This document shows, piece by piece, positions 1 to 7,913 of a DNA stretch of 43,775 nucleotides; position 1 is the stretch's first letter, and each line of letters starts with the position of its first letter. The DNA is taken from the NCBI GenBank assembly GCA_964602845.1, contig CAZRSW010000016.1, positions 1 to 43,775 on the forward strand, read 5' to 3'. The DNA comes from CAZRSW01 sp964602845. Lineage in GTDB: Bacteria > Chloroflexota > Dehalococcoidia > Lucifugimonadales > UBA826. The notes beneath the pieces are model-generated. The model did no database searches. It saw only the letters and a list, made by a program, of their open reading frames with translations, and had not been told where the DNA came from. The position numbers and the translations under genes were made by a program.

Positions 1-86
1 TGGTGCCGAAGGAGGGATTCGAACCCACACACCCTTACGGATACTACGTCCTGAACGTAGCGCGTCTACCGTTCCGCCACTTCGGC
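1..86 (-). tRNA. tRNA-Leu (CAG)
   Basis: Read on the minus strand this folds as a type II tRNA with a long variable arm. The acceptor GCCGAAG pairs with CTTCGGC, the D-arm region is AGTGGCGGAACGGTAGAC, and the T-loop is GGTTCGAATCC. The anticodon stem CTACG encloses the loop TTCAGGA, giving anticodon CAG for CUG codons. The 3' CCA is encoded at positions 3-1, at the very edge of the window. Confidence 0.95.
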
Positions 87-119
87 TTATCGTTCTTATG
101 TTTTTAACAGACACCCTAG

Positions 120-196
120 TGGTGGGCGATAGAGGACTCGAACCTCTGACCTCCTGCGTGTGAAGCAGGCGCTCTAACCGGCTGAGCTAACCGCCC
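120..196 (-). tRNA. tRNA-Val (CAC)
   Basis: Minus-strand tRNA with acceptor GGGCGGT pairing with ATCGCCC (one G-T pair) and the D-arm TAGCTCAGCCGGTTAGAGC. The anticodon stem CCTGC/GCAGG holds loop TTCACAC, so the anticodon is CAC for GUG codons. The T-arm is AGAGGTTCGAGTCCTCT and the 3' CCA is encoded. It lies 33 bp from the tRNA-Leu and is probably co-transcribed with it. Confidence 0.95.
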
Positions 197-235
197 TTGA
201 CTCTTTTTCGTAATTGCTATGTACCATGTGGTATC

Positions 236-308
236 TGGCAACGGCTGGGTTCGAACCAGCGACCTAGCGCTTATGAAGCGCCCGCTCTAACCTCTGAGCT
301 ACGTTGCC
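236..308 (-). tRNA. tRNA-Met (CAT), elongator type
   Basis: Minus-strand tRNA with acceptor GGCAACG fully paired with CGTTGCC. The anticodon stem GGCGC/GCGCT holds loop TTCATAA, so the anticodon is CAT. The first base pair is G-C and the anticodon stem lacks three consecutive G-C pairs, so this is not the initiator; that one is at 43396-43470. A lysidine-modified Ile2 tRNA also has a CAT anticodon and cannot be ruled out by sequence alone. CCA is not encoded. Confidence 0.9.
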
Positions 309-361
309 TTGATACTGATCACTGAGAAATAATATATTATTCGGCATTGAGGGTGTCAATT

Positions 362-742
362 TTGTGTGATGAAAAAGAACATAGATTATCTGTAAATGAG
401 ATAGATGATCAAATAAAGAAAATTAATGAAGAGCTTGGGACGCTTCTGCAATACCTATGTGGAGTTATGGAACCTTTCCCGGGGTTTATGGGTATGTCTA
501 CCCTTCAGGCAGTCGAGCTTGAAATTCCGAAGCGGTATGTAGATCTTGGATGCGTTGTTGTATGTCCAGATGGGGTACTCTATGAACTTTCTTTAAAGTC
601 GATTCCGGGAGCATTTGAACTTGAAGGTTTTGATCACGTTGAGGAACTAAGGGAATTAATGCTCAAGCCCGTGGAGTTCTTACAACTTGCTTCCATCGCC
701 GTTTCTAGCCTGTTGGAACTCATAAACGGTCATAATAGATAG
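362..742 (+). CDS. Hypothetical protein of about 126 residues
   Basis: I do not recognise this protein. The open frame reaches back to a TTG at 347, but the TTG at 362 sits eight bases after GAGGG (349-353), a better-placed ribosome binding site, so I start there. It looks soluble and acidic, with no signal peptide or membrane segment. The first 35 residues (DEKEHRLSVNEIDDQIKKIN) could form a coiled coil, and two short beta-rich stretches follow. It lies between the minus-strand tRNAs and purA on the plus strand. Its length and the binding site argue that it is real. The function is unknown. Confidence 0.55.
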   Translation: MCDEKEHRLSVNEIDDQIKKINEELGTLLQYLCGVMEPFPGFMGMSTLQAVELEIPKRYVDLGCVVVCPDGVLYELSLKSIPGAFELEGFDHVEELRELMLKPVEFLQLASIAVSSLLELINGHNR

Positions 743-1048
743 GGGAAGACGTGGATATTAGTATTTCAATATGATGTTTTTGGGTTGTGCGATGCTTGCC
801 TCGTGATACGAAACATTTTGCATGATGTAGTTGATTTACAAGTATGATTTGATTGTTTTGCTTTCCTTAAGTTTGGTTTGGCTGGTCAAATGTTGATATG
901 TTCTGTGATTAATCTGGTATACTCCTAAAGGAATCTCCCATTGATATGTCCGAGTTTCTGGATTGACGGCTGTCCGTGTGGAGAAATTTTTTTGTCCCGC
1001 TATACTACCAAATAGTGGGTAGGTCTTGTATCAAAGGGAGAATCTGTT
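743..1048. other. Intergenic region before purA (306 bp)
   Basis: I see no gene here. It is the leader of purA and carries the promoter elements listed separately. A short inverted repeat ACGG-CTGT-CCGT lies near 966-977. I saw no recognisable riboswitch core. The ribosome binding site AAAGGGAG lies just before the purA ATG. Confidence 0.5.
893..923 (+). promoter_or_regulatory. Probable purA promoter (extended -10)
   Basis: TTGATA at 893-898 is followed after 19 bases by TATACT at 918-923, preceded by TG-N, which makes an extended -10 box (TGGTATACT). The spacing is two bases longer than ideal, which the extended -10 can offset. A second TATACT at 1001-1006 has no good -35 box and could be a minor start site. 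Confidence 0.5.
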
Positions 1049-2341
1049 ATGCCGGCTTACGCTGTCCTTGGAGCCCAATGGGGCGATGAAGGAAAGGGTA
1101 AGATAATTGATTTTCTTGCCAAGGATGCGCATATTGTGGCCCGTTTCTCCGGTGGCAATAATGCAGGGCACACTGTGATCAATGATATGGGAGATTTTAG
1201 CCTCCATTTGGTACCTTGTGGTGTCTTCTGGCCTCAAATCTTGAATGTAATCGGAAATGGTGTTGTTGTTGATCCCGATGTCTTAATTGAAGAACTACGG
1301 TTCATCACCAACCAGGGTATCGATGTTAACGACCGACTTATTATCAGTGAGCGTGCTCACGTGATAATGCCGTATCACATAACGTTGGATATGTTACACG
1401 AAAAATCAAGGGGATCGGTCGCTATTGGGACGACGGGGAAAGGTATTGGTCCTGCCTATAGCGATAAGACGGCTCGTACTGGGATAAGGATGGCAGACTT
1501 ATCGGATCGGGATTCACTGGAAGATAGGCTTAGGGAAGTATTACATTTTACCAACGCAGTAATCACTAAGGTCTACAATGAGGAGCCTGTATCCTTGGTT
1601 AAATTACTGGACAAATGCAGGTATTGGGAGGAGAAACTTGCTCCCTTTATAGGCCCTTCGGGTAAATTCGTAAATGAAGCGTTAGATAATGGCAAACAGA
1701 TTGTGTTAGAAGGTGCCCAGGGGATTCTGTTGGATTTGGATCATGGTACTTATCCTTTTGTCACCTCTTCGAGCCCGACAATAGGAGGGGCTAGTACAGG
1801 TTTGGCCATTCAGCCTAGGCATATCACGTCCATACTAGGAGTGTTCAAAGCCTATAATACCAGGGTGGGTAGTGGGCCATTCCCCACGGAGTTACACGGT
1901 GACATAGGGGATAAGATAAGGTCTCTTGCTAATGAATTTGGTACTACGACAGGGAGACCTAGGAGAGTTGGTTGGTTTGATGGTGTAGCAGCTGCTTATA
2001 GCACCCGGATTAATGGCTATACTTCAGCAGTTTTAACTAGGCTTGATGTGTTGGATCATCTTGATGAGATTAATGTTTGTGTTGGATATGAGTTGGATGG
2101 GGAGGACATTAACGATATTCCGGGGGGTATGGGTGCGTTGGAGAGATGTAATCCTATATACAGAACACTGGAAGGTTGGGATGGTCCTACCTTTGGAGTT
2201 TCGCGGTATGATGATCTTCCAAAGCGAGCTCAAACTTACGTTGAATGCCTGGAGGAATTAATCAATTGCCCGGTTGATATTATATCCACGGGTCCACATC
2301 GAGACCAAACAATCATGAAGCGATCGGTTATTTCAAGTTAG
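1049..2341 (+). CDS. purA: Adenylosuccinate synthetase
   Basis: PurA joins IMP and aspartate using GTP to make adenylosuccinate, the first committed step of AMP synthesis in the cytoplasm. The 430-residue length is normal for bacteria. The N-terminus carries the GTP/catalytic signature GAQWGDEGKGK (residues 8-18) with the catalytic Asp, then the NAGHT motif with the catalytic His near residue 41. The GTTGKGIGPAY stretch near 127-137 and the arginine-rich TTTGRPRRVGWFD stretch near residue 309 are also as expected. The ATG start is supported by GGGAG upstream. The gene is monocistronic here and faces dapA convergently with a 56-bp gap. Confidence 0.98.
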   Translation: MPAYAVLGAQWGDEGKGKIIDFLAKDAHIVARFSGGNNAGHTVINDMGDFSLHLVPCGVFWPQILNVIGNGVVVDPDVLIEELRFITNQGIDVNDRLIISERAHVIMPYHITLDMLHEKSRGSVAIGTTGKGIGPAYSDKTARTGIRMADLSDRDSLEDRLREVLHFTNAVITKVYNEEPVSLVKLLDKCRYWEEKLAPFIGPSGKFVNEALDNGKQIVLEGAQGILLDLDHGTYPFVTSSSPTIGGASTGLAIQPRHITSILGVFKAYNTRVGSGPFPTELHGDIGDKIRSLANEFGTTTGRPRRVGWFDGVAAAYSTRINGYTSAVLTRLDVLDHLDEINVCVGYELDGEDINDIPGGMGALERCNPIYRTLEGWDGPTFGVSRYDDLPKRAQTYVECLEELINCPVDIISTGPHRDQTIMKRSVISS

Positions 2342-2397
2342 GTCAGGCGTACGAGGAAAATTTTATCGGTTGTCCCGTGGCTTCAGTTTGCAGTGTA

Positions 2398-3288
2398 CTA
2401 AACAGGTAAGTCAGCCTCATATAGGTCCATGATTTTGTCGAACCCTGATGTGAAACTTTCATCGGGATCGGAGAGTGGAAGCCTATTGGGACCAATCTTA
2501 AACCCCGATCTATTTACGGCGTATTTTATTGGTATAGGATTAGTGACCCAAAATAGAGCCTTGAATATGGGAAGTAGTCGGCGATGAGCTATGGCCGCAC
2601 TTTCTATATTGCCTTCTAATATTAGTCCCATCATGGATTTGACTTGATCTCCGTATAGGTTGGAAGCCACACTTACCACTCCATGCCCTCCGACACACAT
2701 TATTGGGAACGTTTCATCATCATTGCCCGACCAAACTTTGAACCCCTCTGGAGCTCCATCGATTATTTGTGTGATTTGCACATAGTCGCTGGAGGCCTCT
2801 TTTACGCCAACGATGTTGTCTATTTCCGCCAGTTTCAACGTGGTTTTAGCCGTCATATTTAGGGACGTCCTGGAAGGCACGTTATAGAGTAGACCAGGTA
2901 AGGAAGTTGAAGATGCTATAGCTTTGAAATGCTCGTATAGACCTTCTTGAGGAGGTTTGTTGTATGCTGGTACTGTTAGTAGCAGTGCATCCACCCCAAT
3001 ATTTTCAGCTTCAATAGACAGTTCTATAGATTTCCTGTGATTATTGTCGGTTGTACCTGCGATAATAGCCGCTGAATCTCCTACTTCCTCCTTTATTTCC
3101 CCAAATAACCTGAGTTTTTCATCGTCCGACATTGACGGTGACTCGCCCGTTGTACCGCCTATTAATAGGCTGTCTGAACCGCTAGACATCAGGCCTCTTG
3201 CAAGTTCTCTAGCTCTTGGATAATCGATCTCTCCGTTCTCATCAAAAGGAGTTATCATCGCTGTGACCAGTCTACCTATTTCGTTCAT
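2398..3288 (-). CDS. dapA: 4-hydroxy-tetrahydrodipicolinate synthase
   Basis: DapA condenses pyruvate with aspartate semialdehyde, the first dedicated step of diaminopimelate and lysine synthesis. At 296 residues it is full length. The GGTTGESP motif is at 44-51, the catalytic Tyr135 and substrate-binding Arg140 are in LLYNVPSR, and the Schiff-base Lys163 is in GVKEAS. It is the last gene of rpsO-pnp-dapB-asd-dapA and its ATG overlaps the asd stop by four bases (ATGA), pointing to translational coupling with the enzyme that supplies its substrate. A second, divergent DapA-family gene lies at 24453-25430; this one is the canonical enzyme. Confidence 0.96.
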   Translation of the reverse strand: MNEIGRLVTAMITPFDENGEIDYPRARELARGLMSSGSDSLLIGGTTGESPSMSDDEKLRLFGEIKEEVGDSAAIIAGTTDNNHRKSIELSIEAENIGVDALLLTVPAYNKPPQEGLYEHFKAIASSTSLPGLLYNVPSRTSLNMTAKTTLKLAEIDNIVGVKEASSDYVQITQIIDGAPEGFKVWSGNDDETFPIMCVGGHGVVSVASNLYGDQVKSMMGLILEGNIESAAIAHRRLLPIFKALFWVTNPIPIKYAVNRSGFKIGPNRLPLSDPDESFTSGFDKIMDLYEADLPV

Positions 3289-4325
3289 GTCCTCTCACTC
3301 CAATTAGAGCTTAAAACTAAATCGCTATTTATTAGTTCCTCAGCTATCTGAATTGCATTTAATGCAGCGCCTTTTCTAAGGTTATCCGAAACTATCCACA
3401 TCACAATACCGTTACTATGGGAAATATCTTTTCTTATTCGGCCCACTAGAACTTCATCTTTTCCAGTGGCCAAGGTAGGCATAGGATACACGTCGTTTTG
3501 CGGATCGTCCACCACTTGTATCCCTGTCTGCTGAGCCAAAATATCTCTCACTTCATCAGGTTGGACTTCTCGGTCGAATTGGATGTGTAAAGCTTCGCTA
3601 TGGCTGATGGCAACAGGCACTCGGACGCATGTGGCGGAAACCATAAGGGAGGGCCTATGCAATATCTTTCTGGTTTCATAGACCATTTTCATTTCTTCTT
3701 GCGTATATCCGTTTTCTTGAAAAGGTTCAATATGTGGTAGAAGATTGAATGCAACTTGATGTGGGTAGACATTAGATTCAAATGGTTGATTGTCAAGTAT
3801 GTTTCGGCTTTGGGTCGTCATCTCTTCTAGTGCAGCAGAACCAGTTCCTGTAACTGATTGATAGGTGTCTACGATAACTCTATTTACGGATGCATGTGCC
3901 AGAAGAGGTTTCAGAACCATTACTAGGGGTGTCGTCGAACAATTTGGTATAGAGATAATACCGCTATGCTCATATAGATCTTTTGCGTTAACCTCGGGTA
4001 CTACCAGGGGGACTTTCTCGGACATTCTGAAAGCTGAACTATCGTCTATTGCAACTGCTTTGTTGGCGACTGCCATTGGAGCTATGATCTTGCTTACATC
4101 GCCGCTCGCAGAAATGAAAGCTATGTCAACATCCGATAACAACTCAGGTGTACACAACTCTACTTCGACATGTTGCCCGTCAAATTCTAGCAACTTCCCA
4201 ACTGATCTTTCTGAAGCGCACAGCCGGAGCTCACCGATGGGAAATTTCCGTTGTTCCGCTATATCAAGAAAAACGCGACCTACTGCCCCAGTTGCTCCGA
4301 TTACCGCTATCTTACAGGAGTTCAC
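3285..4325 (-). CDS. asd: Aspartate-semialdehyde dehydrogenase
   Basis: This enzyme reduces aspartyl phosphate to aspartate semialdehyde with NADPH, feeding lysine/diaminopimelate, threonine and methionine synthesis. The 346-residue protein begins with the nucleotide-binding IGATGAVGR motif (9-17) and has the catalytic Cys129 in IPNCSTTPLV. The later segment with SATCVRVPV (substrate-binding region) is intact. The start codon is GTG, with CAGGTG upstream as a possible ribosome binding site. It lies 84 bp after dapB and overlaps dapA by four bases. Confidence 0.96.
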   Translation of the reverse strand: MNSCKIAVIGATGAVGRVFLDIAEQRKFPIGELRLCASERSVGKLLEFDGQHVEVELCTPELLSDVDIAFISASGDVSKIIAPMAVANKAVAIDDSSAFRMSEKVPLVVPEVNAKDLYEHSGIISIPNCSTTPLVMVLKPLLAHASVNRVIVDTYQSVTGTGSAALEEMTTQSRNILDNQPFESNVYPHQVAFNLLPHIEPFQENGYTQEEMKMVYETRKILHRPSLMVSATCVRVPVAISHSEALHIQFDREVQPDEVRDILAQQTGIQVVDDPQNDVYPMPTLATGKDEVLVGRIRKDISHSNGIVMWIVSDNLRKGAALNAIQIAEELINSDLVLSSNWSERT

Positions 4326-4409
4326 TTATTACACCTGCCGTCATGTTAGTTCAATATTAATACCGTACGCCAAGGTTAGCCTATAGGCTATTCAGGAACC
4401 GCAGAAGAG

Positions 4410-5201
4410 TTATAATCCCATTATCTTGTCCAGTCCAAGGACTAACCCTTTCTGCTGTGTTGAGGCCTTAATGGCCATCAACACGCCAGGCATGAAACTC
4501 TCTCGATTTATAGAGTCGTGACGAATGGTAAGCGTTTGCCCGAGAGCTCCAAAGACCATCTCGTGATGAGCCACTCTGCCGGGCATCCGGCCGCTGTGTA
4601 TTACGACTCCTTGGTGTACCCCGCCTCTCGTACCTTTCACAAGCTCCTCATCCGGTGTAGGTGCAGTGAATGATCCTTGCCGACCATTGGCCGCTGACTG
4701 GGCAATGGCCAATGCTGTACCTGACGGGGCGTCGATTTTTCCTTCATGGTGTACCTCAGTCAAGTCAGCATATTCGAAAAACCGTGATGCTTTTTCCACC
4801 AAATAAGACATTAGTACAGCACCCATAGCAAAGTTAGGAGCTATAATTATGCCAGTTCCATGTTTTGTTGATAATTTGTTTGCGTTGTCAATGGATTCTT
4901 GTGATAGGCCCGTTGAACCTATCACGGCATTCACCCCGTTGCGAGTCGTCGCGTCTATTACGGATGTTGCCCCCTCTGCATTAGTGAAATCAACCACCAC
5001 ATCTGCATCAACTAGGATCTCGTGAATGTTCTGTCTGATGGGAATTTCGCCACAATTGTCTGGCAAGGCTATGCTGTCGACAGTTGTGTAGTAATCAGCG
5101 CCCCCTACCACATTCATTCCTTCAGCGTGAGTAACAGCATTAAGAACTTCTTGTCCCATCTTGCCTAGTATCCCGTGAACAACAACCCTTATATTTTTCA
5201 T
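4410..5201 (-). CDS. dapB: 4-hydroxy-tetrahydrodipicolinate reductase
   Basis: DapB performs the reduction that follows DapA in diaminopimelate synthesis, using NAD(P)H. The 263-residue protein opens with a Rossmann motif, VHGILGKMGQ (8-17; G-x-x-G-x-M-G), and carries the family signature EVHHEGKIDAPSGTAL at 149-164 with the catalytic His151/His152 and Lys155. It starts 27 bp after the pnp stop and precedes asd and dapA, so three lysine-pathway enzymes are co-transcribed behind two RNA genes. The length and all key motifs are normal. Confidence 0.96.
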   Translation of the reverse strand: MKNIRVVVHGILGKMGQEVLNAVTHAEGMNVVGGADYYTTVDSIALPDNCGEIPIRQNIHEILVDADVVVDFTNAEGATSVIDATTRNGVNAVIGSTGLSQESIDNANKLSTKHGTGIIIAPNFAMGAVLMSYLVEKASRFFEYADLTEVHHEGKIDAPSGTALAIAQSAANGRQGSFTAPTPDEELVKGTRGGVHQGVVIHSGRMPGRVAHHEMVFGALGQTLTIRHDSINRESFMPGVLMAIKASTQQKGLVLGLDKIMGL

Positions 5202-5228
5202 GGAATGCTCCTGGTGGTTTCCTGGGAC

Positions 5229-7448
5229 TTAGCGATTACGTCTGCTGAAGTTATTTCTCCCTCTGTCATCTCTCCCTCTGTCATCTCTTCTTCTGAATCC
5301 ACCTTCTCGTCTGCTATCGGACCCCGAACGTCGCGGACGATCTTCATTGCCCCTGTCGTTGTCTTCGTCCCCATCTTTCAATAGAGATCGGCGTGACAGC
5401 TTTATCCGACCAGATTGGTCTTTGTCGATTACCTCGACGGTTACTTCATCACCTACGCTAACGACATCTTCAACACTTGGGACTCGGTAGTTGGCCAATT
5501 CACTTATATGGACCATTCCATCTGTGCCAGGAAGTATTTGAACAAAAGCTCCAAAAGCTGCTGTCTTTACAACCTTGCCGGTAAAGATTTCTCCGACTTT
5601 AACTTCTCTGGTGAGGTCCCTGATCATTTGTAAAGCAGCGTCTGAACTTTCTGCATTAGCTGCGCCAACAAGTACAGTACCGTCATCTTGGACATCAACG
5701 GTAGCCTTGGTTGCTTCAACAATGCCCCGTATCGTCTTACCACCCGGTCCAATAACGGCTCCAATTTTATCAACTGGCACCATAATCTTTACTAATTTAG
5801 GAGCGTATCGGCTTACATCGCTCCTGGGTTCAGGCAGGGCATCTTGAATGACTGATAAAATTTCTGTGCGAGCTTCTTTTGCTTGGACAAGAGCATCTTG
5901 TATTACATCGAAGCTTATACTGTTAACCTTAATATCTAGTTGTATAGCAGTTATCCCACTCGAAGTCCCAGCTACCTTGAAATCCATATCGCCGACGTGG
6001 TCTTCCAAGCCTTGGATGTCCGTTAACGTAACGTATTCTCCATCGCTACCTGTCATCAATCCTATTGAAATACCCGCTACTGGGGAGGTTATTGGGACTC
6101 CTGCGTCCATTAGTGAGAGAGTGCCAGCACAAACACTGCCCATTGACGTACTGCCGTTTGAGCTAAGAGCTTCGCAAACCACTCTGATTGTGTATGGAAA
6201 GTCTTCCTGATTTGGCAAAACTGCCTTTAACGCTTTCTCTGCGAGTGCTCCATGCCCCACCTCTCTACGGCCTGGAGATCCGACTCTCCCAGCTTCTCCA
6301 GTAGAGTAAGGTGGAAAATTGTAATGTAACATGAAGTTCTTCGATTCTTCAGGGCTTAAATTATCTAATTTTTGCGCATCACCCGATGATCCCAGAGTTG
6401 TGACGCCGAGAATCTGTGTCTCCCCTCTGCTGAAAAGGCCTGTACCGTGGGTTCTTGGCAACAAAGAAACTTCTGCTGAAAGAGATCGGATTTCTTTCAG
6501 GCCTCTTCCGTCTGGTCGGACACCATCCTTTAATACACGAACTCGAAATTGTTCGTCCAGCAGTTCTTCGAAAGCCCCGCCTAGCACGTCAGAACTGAAT
6601 TTTTCGGATAAGGCTTCTTGCAGTTCTCCCTTTAGTGCCGATATACGAGTTTCCATATCTTCTTGATCGACAGCCTCGGACAACGTTTCATATATGCGGT
6701 TACCCAGTAAATCGGCTGCTTCTTTTACGGCATCAGGGTCATGACCTCGTGGAGTATAGTCACGCTTGGGCTTACCACACTTTGCGGCAAAGTCTTCTTG
6801 CAGGCTTATTATTTCCAAGTTGATTTCATGGGCTCGTTCGATGGCCTTCAGTACAGTATCCTCGTCCACCTGTAGGGCAGCGGCTTCCATCATGCTAACT
6901 CCATTCTTGGAGCTGGCGACGACGATGTCTAATTCACTATGATCTAATTGGTCATAGCTAGGGTTTACAATGAACTCATTATTGATATATCCGATCCGGC
7001 TAGCGGCAATAGGTCCATTGAATGGTATGTCTGATATCGTGAGTGCCGCCGAAACCCCATTGAGTGCTAATATGTCGAGCAACGTTTCCCTGTCACTGGA
7101 TAAAGAAGTTACTATAATTTGCACTTCATTCTTGAAGTCCTTTGGAAAGAGCGGCCTGATAGGTCTGTCAATTAATCGGTCGATGAGAACTGCGTGTGTT
7201 GTCGGTCGCCCTTCACGTCTGAAGAAACTTCCAGGTATGTTGCCTATGGAATAGTGACGTTCTTCAAAGTCAACAGTCAATGGGAAAAAGTCTATTCCTT
7301 CTCTGGGCGAGCTCATTGTGGCTGTTGCTAAAATCACGTTGTCGCCCTGTCTTACGACAACAGCGCCACTGGCTTTGTTTGCCAGCTTTCCTGTTTCAAA
7401 TTGTAAATTTATTTGGTCAATGTCACGGCTAATATTTGTTAAAGTGAT
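5229..7448 (-). CDS. pnp: Polyribonucleotide nucleotidyltransferase, probable ATC start
   Basis: PNPase degrades RNA 3' to 5' by phosphorolysis in the cytoplasm. The protein has two RNase PH-like domains separated by a helical linker, a KH domain (VPVDKIGAVIGPGGKTIR) and an S1 domain (GEIFTGKVVKTAAFGAFVQI). It ends in an Arg/Gly/Asp-rich tail of about 40 residues that may bind RNA. The conserved N-terminal stretch (QFETGKLANKASGAVVVRQG) lies upstream of the first conventional start, a GTG at 7337. From the in-frame TAA at 7469-7467 to that GTG there is no ATG, GTG or TTG. A perfect AGGAGG (7460-7455) is followed after six bases by ATC at 7448, giving the length expected of the family, so I propose an AUC start. 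The gene follows rpsO, the common rpsO-pnp order. Confidence 0.93.
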   Translation of the reverse strand: MTLTNISRDIDQINLQFETGKLANKASGAVVVRQGDNVILATATMSSPREGIDFFPLTVDFEERHYSIGNIPGSFFRREGRPTTHAVLIDRLIDRPIRPLFPKDFKNEVQIIVTSLSSDRETLLDILALNGVSAALTISDIPFNGPIAASRIGYINNEFIVNPSYDQLDHSELDIVVASSKNGVSMMEAAALQVDEDTVLKAIERAHEINLEIISLQEDFAAKCGKPKRDYTPRGHDPDAVKEAADLLGNRIYETLSEAVDQEDMETRISALKGELQEALSEKFSSDVLGGAFEELLDEQFRVRVLKDGVRPDGRGLKEIRSLSAEVSLLPRTHGTGLFSRGETQILGVTTLGSSGDAQKLDNLSPEESKNFMLHYNFPPYSTGEAGRVGSPGRREVGHGALAEKALKAVLPNQEDFPYTIRVVCEALSSNGSTSMGSVCAGTLSLMDAGVPITSPVAGISIGLMTGSDGEYVTLTDIQGLEDHVGDMDFKVAGTSSGITAIQLDIKVNSISFDVIQDALVQAKEARTEILSVIQDALPEPRSDVSRYAPKLVKIMVPVDKIGAVIGPGGKTIRGIVEATKATVDVQDDGTVLVGAANAESSDAALQMIRDLTREVKVGEIFTGKVVKTAAFGAFVQILPGTDGMVHISELANYRVPSVEDVVSVGDEVTVEVIDKDQSGRIKLSRRSLLKDGDEDNDRGNEDRPRRSGSDSRREGGFRRRDDRGRDDRGRNNFSRRNR

Positions 7449-7519
7449 GATATTCCTCCTATCGATTTAGGGAGATGGAATGAAAAGGCGGCACTTACCC
7501 AAGCTTTATTATCGGAGGG

Positions 7520-7783
7520 TTATCGTCTTAGTCCTAGCCGACTTACCAAGGCACGGTATCTATCCACATTTTTTGCGCCCAAGTACTTGAGAAGTCTTCT
7601 TCGCTGGCCCACTAATTTGAGCAGCCCTCTTCGTGTGGATTCGTCGTGAGTGTTGCTTCGCATGTGCTCAGATAGAGTGCTTATGCGACCAGTCAGGATA
7701 GCTACTTGTGTTTCAGTAGAACCTGTGTCATTTTCGTGGGTTCGGTACTCTTCAATGATGGCTTGTTTGTCAGCCTTGTCCAA
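7520..7783 (-). CDS. rpsO: 30S ribosomal protein uS15
   Basis: This small ribosomal subunit protein binds the central domain of 16S rRNA. At 87 residues it is normal length and has the family signatures: the DTGSTETQVAILTGRI segment near 19-34, HxxD-like contacts (SNTHDESTRRGLLKLVGQRRRLLKYL), and a basic C-terminus. The start is TTG, six bases after AGGAG. An ATG a few bases upstream is in another frame. It heads the rpsO-pnp-dapB-asd-dapA operon. Confidence 0.97.
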   Translation of the reverse strand: MDKADKQAIIEEYRTHENDTGSTETQVAILTGRISTLSEHMRSNTHDESTRRGLLKLVGQRRRLLKYLGAKNVDRYRALVSRLGLRR

Positions 7784-7830
7784 TCCATTCTCCTGGATTA
7801 CTCTAAGTTATTGATTTATTTCGCAATAAA

Positions 7831-7859
7831 ATTGTAGCACTAAGGGCCTCTGGTCGCAA
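7831..7859 (-). promoter_or_regulatory. Promoter of rpsO-pnp-dap operon
   Basis: On the minus strand TTGCGA (7859-7854) is followed after exactly 17 bases by TACAAT (7836-7831). TG-N just before it makes an extended -10 (TGCTACAAT). The implied start site leaves a leader of about 40 bases before the TTG start of rpsO. This is the best sigma-70-type promoter I see in the window. Confidence 0.7.
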
Positions 7860-7913
7860 TGAATGGGAATAATCAGGCGATTTTTCGACCGCTTTGTTAA
7901 AACTCAAGAAACG

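Noticed and set aside
743..1048. Purine or other riboswitch upstream of purA
   Set aside because: I could not find the conserved core loops of known purine-related riboswitches; only promoter-like boxes and a very short inverted repeat are present.
3865..4386. Long plus-strand frame opposite asd
   Set aside because: It is fully antisense to asd, has no plausible motif, and reads as the mirror of a conserved gene.
5848..6210. Plus-strand frame opposite pnp
   Set aside because: Antisense to the conserved PNPase core; composition follows the complement of that gene.
7337..7448. pnp broken by a frameshift or truncated at its N-terminus
   Set aside because: The upstream 37 codons are in the same frame as the rest and read as conserved PNPase sequence up to a perfect ribosome binding site, so a non-standard start explains it better than damage.
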